Source: Eutreptiella sp. 'Long Island Sound 2002' (taxonomy: Eukaryota; Euglenozoa; Euglenophyceae; Eutreptiales; Eutreptiaceae). Taken from it: DNA of 64,000 nucleotides. A program made the translations under genes and the position numbers. Positions within the stretch are counted from its first letter, which is position 1; each line of letters begins with the position of its first letter. Where the stretch lies: positions 38,363,294 to 38,427,293 of the forward strand of contig OZ038383.1 in assembly GCA_964036045.1 (NCBI GenBank), written 5' to 3'. Shown in pieces: positions 22,624 to 31,090 of this stretch. Under the pieces are notes generated by a model. The model did not search any database, had not been told where the DNA came from, and saw only the letters and a program-made list of their open reading frames with translations.

Positions 22624-24675
22624 CCAGGTCCAGGTAGACCCCACGCCCCCGGCGGAGCCCCCAGGAGTCGCCCCAGCGCCAGTGCCCCCTCTCTCACCGC
22701 CCCCTCTCACCACAGCGCGGGCCGCCGCAAGGAGCGCGTGCCGCCCGGCAGTGGCAGTGAGGATTGGCGTGATGAGTGGCTCAGCGCGGAGTACCGCAAC
22801 CGCCGTGCTCCACCGCGGACACCGGGACGCCCCCGACGCCCCGCACCAGCCACGGAGCCAATCCCAATGGCTGATGGACGTTATGGTGGACTCAGGGATG
22901 AGGTCCCCAGAGGAGACGTGGAGTGGGATGTCGGTGGAGGTGAGGACCTGGATCTGGACTTGGAGGAGTTCGACATCAGCCCGCCGCGTGGCGTACGACA
23001 GGAGGCCGCTGACCGCAGCCGCCGGCGCCGTGATGAGGAGGCATACATGGAAGGAGTACGGCGTGAACATCTAGGTTCAGCGTACATGGAGGAACCGCAG
23101 CGTAGCTACAGGGATTCCATGGAGGAGATGGACGTGGCAGCCGTGGGAGTCCGTGGGAGAGGCCGATGGGAACCTTGGTCGACCTCGCGGCCGGCGTTCA
23201 TGGTCTCTAAGGCCGCGGATGCCGCCGTGTGGGAAGACTTGAAGGACATCAAGCCCCCCATGTACGACGGCAACCCCCTCAACCTCGACCGCTTCTTGGA
23301 GAAGCTGGACGATTGGGGGGTAACCGTTACTGAGGACATGCATCCCGCTGATGCGGAGAAGTATGTCTTCAGACGGTTCAGGTACCGCCTGCCGGAAGTG
23401 CTCCAAGAGCCATACTTCGTGGCAACCAAGGAGGGGAAGATCAAGACCCTCAAGGAAGCCAAGAAGTGGCTCGACGAGCAGGAGCGGGTGGACGCTCTGC
23501 AGGTGGCTGCCAAGCGCTGGAAGTCCATCAAGCTTCAGCATGATGGACGGCAGATCCGCCTACGGGACTGGCGGGACTTCCGAGGGCAATACACCCTCTT
23601 CCGCCGCAACGTGGAGGATTGGAACGAGGGTGACGAGCAGGCTCGCCTGCTCTCCATGCTGCCGGAAGCATGGATCAAGAGGGTCACCAAGGACAAAGCC
23701 AAGCGGGCCAAGTCCAACCACACGGTCAAGATGATGCTCCCCAAAGAGTATCATACGAACGTGGTGGCTCTGAAGAGGAAGAACGTGGCCCGGGATGTCA
23801 AACCGCACTCCCTGCGGAACGCTCTCCTCATCACCGTCTCGGGCGATCGCGAGAAGACCGCGATGTGGCGCCTTGACCAGTGTGACGTGAGTGGCCAGAC
23901 CATCCGTTGGCAGGCTATCCCGGCGCGGATGAGCTGCGACGAGATCCTGGAGTGGGTTGGAGAGGAGGTGCTCAAAGAGTACCGGAACCTCCACCACACC
24001 CGCGGGTTGAGGCCCGGCGACCGCGACGTCAACTACGTTGGCGAGGGACCTGGCGGGGAAGCTGCCATGGACCCAGCGGGAGCCGGCGGCGATGAGACTC
24101 TCGTCGACGATGACCACGACGATGAGCCCCCCGAAGTGGCCGTTTGTGCCTTCGTGGCCAACAACCTGAGCGCGGGGAGCAAACAGGGAAGCTGGAAGCC
24201 CCTGCAGCCGGGTTGGAGGAAGAAGGAGAAGAGGGACCCTCGCCGCATTGGCGACCCTCCGCTGTCTTTTGGGGAGTTCATACGAGCTCACCCTCAGGGC
24301 TGTTTCGTGTGTTATGGGAGGAAGAAAGGCTTCAACCATGACCACCGAACATGCCCCATCCACCAGGCCGACACGGAGGCCTACAAGAAGGCGCACGGGT
24401 CGAAGAAGCGTGCACCTGCGGGTATCCGAGAGGCCAAAGTGGAGGTGGACAAGGACGAGCTCTCTAAGCTGATGTCGCGGGGGACCGAGTTGGCCAAGGA
24501 GATCCAGGAGATCAGTAGGCACTGGGTCCCCAGGTCGGACAACAAGAACAAGGAGAACAACCAGAATGACCAGAACAAGGACAAGGACAAGAAGACTAGA
24601 AGGGGAAGGAAGAAGGGTTTCAACGAGGTTGATGCGGAGGAGAACACCCCTACTTCCACAACCGACGCCCCCTAG
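22624..24675 (+). CDS. gag: Element A: Gag (capsid domain and zinc knuckle)
   Basis: 683 codons in one frame, opened by the TGA at 22621 and closed by TAG (24673-24675). A helical capsid-like domain characteristic of retrotransposon Gag lies at about 23220-23790 (PPMYDGNPLNLDRFLEKLDDW onwards). A zinc-knuckle variant begins at 24301 with CFVC, followed by HDHRTC. The spacing C-x2-C-x8-H-x4-C is longer than the usual x4. The tail is strongly basic (KKTRRGRKK). Gag assembles the virus-like particle and binds element RNA. Pol follows in the same frame after the single TAG, which is followed by CGG. I take this to be Gag-Pol expression by stop readthrough. Element F is a broken relative. Confidence 0.88.
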   Translation, partial: PGPGRPHAPGGAPRSRPSASAPSLTAPSHHSAGRRKERVPPGSGSEDWRDEWLSAEYRNRRAPPRTPGRPRRPAPATEPIPMADGRYGGLRDEVPRGDVEWDVGGGEDLDLDLEEFDISPPRGVRQEAADRSRRRRDEEAYMEGVRREHLGSAYMEEPQRSYRDSMEEMDVAAVGVRGRGRWEPWSTSRPAFMVSKAADAAVWEDLKDIKPPMYDGNPLNLDRFLEKLDDWGVTVTEDMHPADAEKYVFRRFRYRLPEVLQEPYFVATKEGKIKTLKEAKKWLDEQERVDALQVAAKRWKSIKLQHDGRQIRLRDWRDFRGQYTLFRRNVEDWNEGDEQARLLSMLPEAWIKRVTKDKAKRAKSNHTVKMMLPKEYHTNVVALKRKNVARDVKPHSLRNALLITVSGDREKTAMWRLDQCDVSGQTIRWQAIPARMSCDEILEWVGEEVLKEYRNLHHTRGLRPGDRDVNYVGEGPGGEAAMDPAGAGGDETLVDDDHDDEPPEVAVCAFVANNLSAGSKQGSWKPLQPGWRKKEKRDPRRIGDPPLSFGEFIRAHPQGCFVCYGRKKGFNHDHRTCPIHQADTEAYKKAHGSKKRAPAGIREAKVEVDKDELSKLMSRGTELAKEIQEISRHWVPRSDNKNKENNQNDQNKDKDKKTRRGRKKGFNEVDAEENTPTSTTDAP

Positions 24676-27600
24676 CGGAGCCCCTGCAGCCAAGGGCCCC
24701 AGCTAGGGCGGTCGCAGGATGGTGACGTGGGAAGCGCCGAACCATCCCAGTCGGGAGTTGATAAGCACAAAGGGACTGCCGTGGGCGGAAGGCCCGGTCC
24801 GGCACCCAGTCGCGGAGGCAGGGGGAGGGCAAGTGAAGGCACGAACCCTTGCACCCGTCCGTCCTTCGCGACCAAGAATGTGTTTGATGTACTTCAAGAT
24901 CTATCCGAGAGTATCGGAGGATCACCCGGACCGCAGCTGGACGCTGCAGATGGGCAGCCTGAGCCCATTGTCCACGACCTGCACCAGTCGCTTGTTGAGC
25001 TTCTGGAACGGCCGGAGATCCTGAGCTTGCACGCCGTGCGCCGAGTGGGGCGTGAGCGGCAGTTGCACCTTAAGGTCCGTGCCTTATGCGGGGAAGTGAA
25101 AAAGGTCTTCAACGTGTTGGTCGACACGGGAGCTCAAGTCAGCTTGGTCAAGGCTGGCCTACTTCCGCCAGAGTGTTTGACCGACAGTCGGAAACCTGTC
25201 AGGCTGAAGGTGGCGAACGGCCAGTACATGGTGGGAGGCACGAAGGAAGCGGCCATTGGGCTGCAGTTCGTGAACCACCGTGAGCTGAGCCGCCCGGACC
25301 TCGGCAAGGAAATCCTCCTGCACGGTCGCTTCTACGAGGCCGAGATGGACTGGGACATGATCGTTGGGTACGACTTCATGATGGAGACGGACTCCGGCGT
25401 TCTCCCGGCCCAGGCCTCGATGACCCTGTACCAGGACGACCAGTTCTCGTGGCTATCGTCACCTGAGCATCATGTGGAATGCCAATGGATCCACCCGGAA
25501 CGCAATCAGCTTGAAGTGGCCGCGCTGGACACTGAGCCAACTGGTCCTGCAAACCAGGAGTACGGCGTAATGCCGGAAGTGGCGAGCCGAGTTGTTGCGG
25601 ACCTGGGAGCTTCGGATCTGGCCCTGGATGCGTTCTCTTCAGGAACCTCCGCCCATCTGGGGGTTTGTGAGAAGTACTGGAGCGCACAGGACTCCGCGTG
25701 GAAGAAGCACTGGGGTCCGCATCAGGGATTCATGTGGATCCATTGCCCCCGTTGGGACATTCCAAGAGCAATAGCGAAGATTCGCAAGGACCGCTCCAAG
25801 GCAGTGCTGGTCGTTCCTATGGGATGCACCGAGGAGGAAAGTACCCGACATTGGGTAGTCTCATTGACCAACATGACCTTAAACAAGGTCGTCCTACCGG
25901 CTGGAGAGAGTGTCTATCAGGACGCTAAGGGACAGCCCATGCCACCCCAGAGATGGCCAACAGAATTCCACTATGTGGATGGGGGCCTTGATCAGGCCGA
26001 CACCACGGACTTCGTCTGTGTCAACCGCATCATAGCAGAGCCATGGCGGCAATGCTTCGCGGTTCCCCCTGTTGACATCGGAGAATCGGAAGACCCCCTC
26101 ACAGAAGAGGAGCTGGATCTGGTTCAGGGGTATATGGATCAGCCTTTTCACGACTGGGGAAACGCGCGTGAGGGCAAAGGCCAGGACAAAGCCTGGTCGG
26201 AAGTGGACTCAATCGTCTCCGGTTCCTATGATGGGAATACCTTCGTACAGAGGGTGCTGGATCACATGTTCAGCCAGGACGAGCCGCCTGGCGGTAACCC
26301 ACCCACCTACGGCGATCTATTCCGAGGCAAGACCAGAGATGGCCCTTTGGGCGACCTGGGAAGACCGCCTGAGCCGGAGCCGAGTGGGTTTGCTACCCCT
26401 CAAGTAAGCTCAGTGGTCCAGGTGCCCGGAAAAGCCAAGGCGAAGTCCGATGATTGCCCAAAGATCCAGGCATTGAGGGCCAGGCTGAAGCAGAAGTATG
26501 GGGACACCTTCTTCAGCGGGAAGCCTGTGTTTCCCCCTCCGGTGCGTGGACCGTATGGCGAGGCCAAGATACGACTGAAGCAGGACCCCCGTGTGTATCG
26601 ACACCGGGAGTTTGCCCTGAGGGGCGAGAGGAAGGAGGCCATGGAGAAGATCCTCCGTGACTTCATCGAGAGAGGCTGGCTCGAGCCGTGCCACTCCGAA
26701 TGGGCCTCTCCGTGCTTCGTCGTCCCCAAGAAGGCTGCCGGTGAGTGGCGGCTCTTGGTCGACTACCGCGGCCTGAACGCCCAAACGCAGCACGACAGCT
26801 ATACGCTGCCCCTCATTGAGGACATGCTGCAAAAACAACACCGGCGGAGGATCTTCACGGTGATTGACCTGAAACATGGTTATCATCAGATGCCTCTCGC
26901 CGAGGAGTCCCGTGCCTGCACAGCCATGAGCACCCCACTTGGACCTCTCCAGTGGAAGGTGATGCCCAACGGCAATGCGGCTTTTCAGCGGATGCTGGAG
27001 AACCTGCTTGAGCCGATGCGTGACTGTGCGGACCCCTTCGTGGACGACGTGATCATCGCGTCCGGGGACCCCAGTATGAGCTACGAGGAGCTCCTGGAGG
27101 CACACGAGAGGGACGTGACTCGAGTGCTGGACCTTCTGGTTGGGCACAAACTCACGGGCAGCAGTGACAAGGCCATCATTGCGGTAAGCGAGGTGGTCTT
27201 CGCTGGCCACGTAGTTGGGAACGGGCAGCGAAAGCCCATACCTGGCAAGGTGGCTGCGATCGAGCACTGGGAAAAGCCCAAAACAGTCTCTGAGCTACGG
27301 GCGTATCTGGGGTTCTGCAATTACTACTCGGGGTATATCAAGATGTATGCCGAGTATGCAGCCCCCATGACGACCATGCTCAAGGGCAACCGAGAGGAGA
27401 CCAAGAAGGGGTCCAAGAAGGCTCTGGTCTGGACTGCTGAGTCCGATCGTGCATTTGAGGGGATGAAGCAGGCGCTGCTATCCGCAGTGGGTCTGCACCT
27501 CGTGGATCCCGACCGAGGGTTCGTCCTGCGCACCGACGCTTCCGACTACGCCGTTGGCGCTGTGTTGGAGCAAGTGCTTGACGATGGGAGGCACGTGCCC

Positions 27601-29640
27601 GTGGCCTTCTGGAGCCGAGTCCTGGCCGAAGGCCAGAGACGGACGTGGACGCCCCGAGAAAAGGAGGCGTATGCCATCGTCATGGCTCTCAGGAAATCGG
27701 CTGGGTACATAGCCCTCCATCCCGTCACCGTCTGCACCGACCATCAGAGTCTGCAGTCGTGGCACAAGGAGCACGTGGACACCCCCTTCGGTCCCGCCTC
27801 CCGACGGGCAAGATGGCATGAGACCTTGGCCAAGTTCGACCTCACGCTTGTGTATATTCCTGGAAAGGATAACACCGTGGCGGACTGTCTCAGCAGGTGG
27901 GCCTATCCCGCCAGCAAGGGCATGACGGACATCTCTGCCCATGGCGATGAGGCTGAGACCGCTGAAGCCAAGAGGATCATTGAAATGGAGCGCCTGATGG
28001 AGGAGGAGGGTGCTAAATGCTTCGTCGTCATGGCTGCGGATGCCCCCCTCGGAATGAGGATGGGCAGAGCGGTCAGAGTACTCGCCTCTGAGGGAGCTGA
28101 GTTCGACAAGCACCTCTTCCCTGAATCTTGCCTCCAGGACGACTGGACCGACGACTACGCCAAGTCTGAGGCCTTTGCGGCCGAGTATAGGGCTGTGACC
28201 GACCATGATGATGGGCAGAAGTGGCCAAAGGGGCTGACTGAGGAAGATGGCAAGCTCTACCGGATCGGTAAGCTGCTAGTACCGGAGTCCCGAGTGCTCG
28301 AGCTGTGTGAAGCTTGGCACCACCACATGCTGCACCCAGGGGTCAAGAAGCAAGCTCTTGACATGCAGCGCCGGTTCGAGATCGACCATATCGGTCTCTA
28401 CACCGCCATCAAGAAGGTCAGGAAGGGTTGCTCCGTCTGCCAGGCCTGCAATCCCGATAACCGGAACGTCAAGGGGGAAGCCCAATGGACCCCGGTTCCT
28501 GACCAGCCCATGGAGAGCGTGGCCATGGACGTCTTCTCCATGCCCGAGGTGCACATTGGCAAGGAGACCTTTGACTGTGTGGTTCTTTGTGTGGATCGCC
28601 ACAGTGGCTACGTAGTAGCCGTTCCGGCACGCAAAAAGGGGTTGCTTGCCAAGGAAGTGGCAGTCATGATGATTCCTCATTGGCTGACCGTCTTTGACAT
28701 CCCCCGCACCATTTGCAGTGACCGAGGGCCCCAGTTTACTGGTGGCTGGTTCAAGGCTATGTGTTCCCTTATGGGAATACGTCATGCCAAGAGCGTCGCC
28801 TATCTCAGCCGGTCTAACGGCCGTGCTGAAGTGGCTGGACGACAGCTGTTCGAGAAGCTGCGCAAGATTCACATCACCAATCCACGTCGGAACTGGTTGG
28901 AGGAGATGTGGCCTGCTCTGAAGGCCCATCATGACACACCCACTCCGGGTGGTTTGTCCCCTCACCAGATTCTGTTTGGCAGGGACCCCCTGGGTAGGGG
29001 ACTTCCCTTGTCTGGTGATGGCATGGCCATGGATGCCAAGGAATTCTTTGCGCGGCAAGAGGCAACGGCGCGGGACACCCGCCAGCAGCTCGAGAAGGAG
29101 CATGCTGAGCGTCAGAAGTCCGCCCCGAGCTCTACAGCGCAGAAGTTCAGGGTGGGAGACCCGGTGTGGGTGATCAGACCCCGCCCTATGGGCACCCACC
29201 GCACCAAGACCTGGTTCACACCCGGAGAGGTGGTCCGCAGGATTGGTGAGGACACCTACCGCATCAAGGTGGGTCACGGACAGTTCCGGGAGCGCCACGT
29301 GAGTCGACTCCGTGTGCGGGAACCCGACCTCCGTGGCCAGCATGTGTCCCTGAGCTACGCCGCACATGAGGCTGATTCGGACGACGATTATGCTGAGCAG
29401 GACGACTATACAGTCGAGAAGATCCTGGCCCAGCTTCCAAACACCTCGGCACCCGGAGGCCTGGAGTTCAAGGTTCGTTGGCGAGGCTATGGACCGTCCC
29501 ACGACACCTGGGAACCCGTCTCCTCGTTCGTGCCGCGGGTCAATACTCCCTTCATGGACTACATCCGCAAGCAGAAGACCAAGATCCATGTCTCGGACTT
29601 GGCAGCACTCACCCGGGCGATAGCAGCCAGGGGTGCCTGA
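24676..29640 (+). CDS. pol: Element A: Pol (protease, RT, RNase H, integrase, chromodomain)
   Basis: 1654 uninterrupted codons after the Gag TAG, in the same frame, ending TGA at 29638-29640. In order: aspartic protease with LVDTGAQ (about 25117) and VGYDFM; reverse transcriptase with VDYRGLN, IDLKHGYHQMPL and the catalytic FVDD (27037-27048); RNase H starting RTDASDYAVG (about 27528) with EKEAYA and CTDHQS; an H-H-C-C zinc finger (28318-28455, CSVCQAC); and an integrase core with AMDVF, SDRGPQF and AEVAGR. The D at 28720 and the E at 28828 give the D-35-E spacing. A chromodomain (29401-29530, VEKIL...VRWRGYG...TWEP) could direct integration to heterochromatin. All visible catalytic residues are present. 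Only the upstream stops and the inserted element B would impair the element. Confidence 0.95.
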   Translation, partial: RSPCSQGPQLGRSQDGDVGSAEPSQSGVDKHKGTAVGGRPGPAPSRGGRGRASEGTNPCTRPSFATKNVFDVLQDLSESIGGSPGPQLDAADGQPEPIVHDLHQSLVELLERPEILSLHAVRRVGRERQLHLKVRALCGEVKKVFNVLVDTGAQVSLVKAGLLPPECLTDSRKPVRLKVANGQYMVGGTKEAAIGLQFVNHRELSRPDLGKEILLHGRFYEAEMDWDMIVGYDFMMETDSGVLPAQASMTLYQDDQFSWLSSPEHHVECQWIHPERNQLEVAALDTEPTGPANQEYGVMPEVASRVVADLGASDLALDAFSSGTSAHLGVCEKYWSAQDSAWKKHWGPHQGFMWIHCPRWDIPRAIAKIRKDRSKAVLVVPMGCTEEESTRHWVVSLTNMTLNKVVLPAGESVYQDAKGQPMPPQRWPTEFHYVDGGLDQADTTDFVCVNRIIAEPWRQCFAVPPVDIGESEDPLTEEELDLVQGYMDQPFHDWGNAREGKGQDKAWSEVDSIVSGSYDGNTFVQRVLDHMFSQDEPPGGNPPTYGDLFRGKTRDGPLGDLGRPPEPEPSGFATPQVSSVVQVPGKAKAKSDDCPKIQALRARLKQKYGDTFFSGKPVFPPPVRGPYGEAKIRLKQDPRVYRHREFALRGERKEAMEKILRDFIERGWLEPCHSEWASPCFVVPKKAAGEWRLLVDYRGLNAQTQHDSYTLPLIEDMLQKQHRRRIFTVIDLKHGYHQMPLAEESRACTAMSTPLGPLQWKVMPNGNAAFQRMLENLLEPMRDCADPFVDDVIIASGDPSMSYEELLEAHERDVTRVLDLLVGHKLTGSSDKAIIAVSEVVFAGHVVGNGQRKPIPGKVAAIEHWEKPKTVSELRAYLGFCNYYSGYIKMYAEYAAPMTTMLKGNREETKKGSKKALVWTAESDRAFEGMKQALLSAVGLHLVDPDRGFVLRTDASDYAVGAVLEQVLDDGRHVPVAFWSRVLAEGQRRTWTPREKEAYAIVMALRKSAGYIALHPVTVCTDHQSLQSWHKEHVDTPFGPASRRARWHETLAKFDLTLVYIPGKDNTVADCLSRWAYPASKGMTDISAHGDEAETAEAKRIIEMERLMEEEGAKCFVVMAADAPLGMRMGRAVRVLASEGAEFDKHLFPESCLQDDWTDDYAKSEAFAAEYRAVTDHDDGQKWPKGLTEEDGKLYRIGKLLVPESRVLELCEAWHHHMLHPGVKKQALDMQRRFEIDHIGLYTAIKKVRKGCSVCQACNPDNRNVKGEAQWTPVPDQPMESVAMDVFSMPEVHIGKETFDCVVLCVDRHSGYVVAVPARKKGLLAKEVAVMMIPHWLTVFDIPRTICSDRGPQFTGGWFKAMCSLMGIRHAKSVAYLSRSNGRAEVAGRQLFEKLRKIHITNPRRNWLEEMWPALKAHHDTPTPGGLSPHQILFGRDPLGRGLPLSGDGMAMDAKEFFARQEATARDTRQQLEKEHAERQKSAPSSTAQKFRVGDPVWVIRPRPMGTHRTKTWFTPGEVVRRIGEDTYRIKVGHGQFRERHVSRLRVREPDLRGQHVSLSYAAHEADSDDDYAEQDDYTVEKILAQLPNTSAPGGLEFKVRWRGYGPSHDTWEPVSSFVPRVNTPFMDYIRKQKTKIHVSDLAALTRAIAARGA

Positions 29641-29881
29641 TCAGCGCCCTGAGCTCTCCCCTGATGCGTTTTGAGCGCTTGTGTGGTCGACGGATCGTCC
29701 CTCACTTGCTTGCGCTCTTACATCTTTCAGTGACCTGCCATCAGAGTGGCCATATACCCCCCCCTGCTGAATCCAGGGGAGGATGGCCCCTCTCTTCTTC
29801 CATTCGTCACTCCCCCCCCTGCTGAATCCTTGGGAAACCAGGTAGGGCGACTGACCTTCATATTTCTGAGCTCTTGGGGCC
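29641..29881 (+). other. Element A: post-pol spacer
   Basis: About 240 bp with no strong frame. A near-duplicate word 'ccccctgctgaatcc' occurs twice (about 29760 and 29816). Confidence 0.4.
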
Positions 29882-30282
29882 TTGAAGCCCATACGACGTT
29901 GCGCAACGGATGCCGCTGTCATCGGCATTGCGATCTTTTTTGGTGTGTGGTCTGGTTCCATGGCACTTGCGGAATCCAGACCAGTCGACGTGTGTCTGCA
30001 GACTATATATGGCCTGAACCCAGGCGTTTTACTGTCCACCCTCCTGCATATGCCTTATCCTAACCGGGGCGTGGTTTGGCACTCTGTCCAGAGTGTGTTT
30101 ACACGCCTGTTTACCTGATTATTGCTTACTTTTCTGCCCCCCCAGGATATGTGCATTTGTATGTCAGCCCATCACCGAAGTGTGGACTGTTTTTCCCCCC
30201 CGATGGGATGCGAATCGACTACGAAGGCGCCCTGAGTCGCCGTGTGCATGCTCTTACTTAAGGTCCAGCCTGGACCAGTACC
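29882..30282 (+). pseudogene. Element A: env-like region, 5' part (before B insertion)
   Basis: Downstream of pol an ATG at 29882 opens a frame whose N-terminus looks like a secretion signal: basic MKPIRR, a hydrophobic core (VIGIAIFFGVW), then SMALAES, a plausible signal-peptidase site. The frame runs to a TGA near 30116. It then continues in the same or an adjacent frame as a cysteine-containing segment, with another TGA, up to the target site of element B. The same frame resumes at 41687 after B is discounted. A third gene with signal peptide between pol and the 3' LTR is how env-like genes are placed in some gypsy elements (errantivirus-type). I recognise no fusion peptide or family. The env reading is inference; it could be non-coding. 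Confidence 0.4.
30278..30282. repeat. Target-site duplication of element B (left)
   Basis: GTACC lies immediately outside the LTR at 30283 and again immediately outside the other LTR (41682-41686). Both are exact, 5 bp, as expected for a gypsy integrase. Confidence 0.92.
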
Positions 30283-31082
30283 AGAAAAGTTTATAGTGTT
30301 TTCAGCACTGTGTTTTTGCTTCTCCTGCTGCTTGTTGTTGCTGTAGGGTGTCCTGCTGCTGGTTTTGGATGATGAAAAGCTTTTGTTTGTTGAAATACAG
30401 TAAAGCCAACTCAATCCAGGATAGCCCAAGCCAATAGTATGCAAGGAGAAGGTAATTCAGGATCAAAGCATGAAGGGCTGCAGTGTAAACAGTGAAAGAT
30501 GATTAGATATTCACAGTTACTGCAACTCAGGATACAAATGAATGCATATTCACAGAGATAGCTGAAATGTTTTGGGAAAAGAGTTAGAAAACTGCCTCAG
30601 GATCACTCTCTCTCTCCATAGTGCCATCTTAGGAGATGTGCACTCTTTGTTTTGGGTCCCATATGTGCTGAGGTGGCATGGTATGTGGCGATGAGGTCAC
30701 TGCCATGTCACATGGGATCTTCCTACTTAGCTAGGCTGACCAGGAATTGAACCCAGGACCTCTTAAAAAGAGGTGCCTAGCCCCCTATGGTGCATACCAC
30801 TAGGGCAGATAAGTATTCATGGAAAAACATAGATAAATTCATAGGCTCTACCTTAGGTATGTCAGTGCTCAGTCAACACAGGAAAAGATGTTTTACTTCT
30901 GATTGAAAGGGGATAAAGGGGTCCACTCCATATCCTGATTAGGTGTTTGGTTCCATAGGTCAAAATGTGTTCTCACCACTTTTGGCTGGACCAATACTAA
31001 GATAAAAATGCATGGATGCTCAGTGCATCTCTAATACAAGTAGAGTATGTCCCAAAGCAATGGAAAAGCACTTTTTCTTACT
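30283..31082 (-). repeat. Element B: 3' LTR (800 bp)
   Basis: Pairs with 40885-41681. On the transcribed strand it begins AGTAAGAAAAAG and ends AAACTTTTCT, so the termini are AG...CT rather than the usual TG...CA. It contains the tRNA-like module (about 30725-30815) and a (TC)n run. Confidence 0.93.
30725..30815 (-). other. tRNA-like module in element B 3' LTR
   Basis: On the minus strand: an A-box-like TGCCCTAGTGG, then ACCTC-TTTTTAA-GAGGT (a 5-bp stem with a 7-nt loop that would read UUU, as in a lysine tRNA), then GGTTCAATTCC, close to the Pol III B-box. The same module is at about 41332-41416 and, diverged, at 14328-14410. It is probably a tRNA/SINE-derived piece captured by the LTR. Arm spacing does not fit a complete tRNA. 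Confidence 0.5.
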
Positions 31083-31090
31083 CCCCCCTT
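31083..31090 (-). promoter_or_regulatory. Element B: polypurine tract
   Basis: On the transcribed strand AAGGGGGG directly precedes the 3' LTR start AGTAAG. This is the second-strand primer site expected of an LTR retrotransposon, and it fixes the orientation as minus. Confidence 0.85.
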
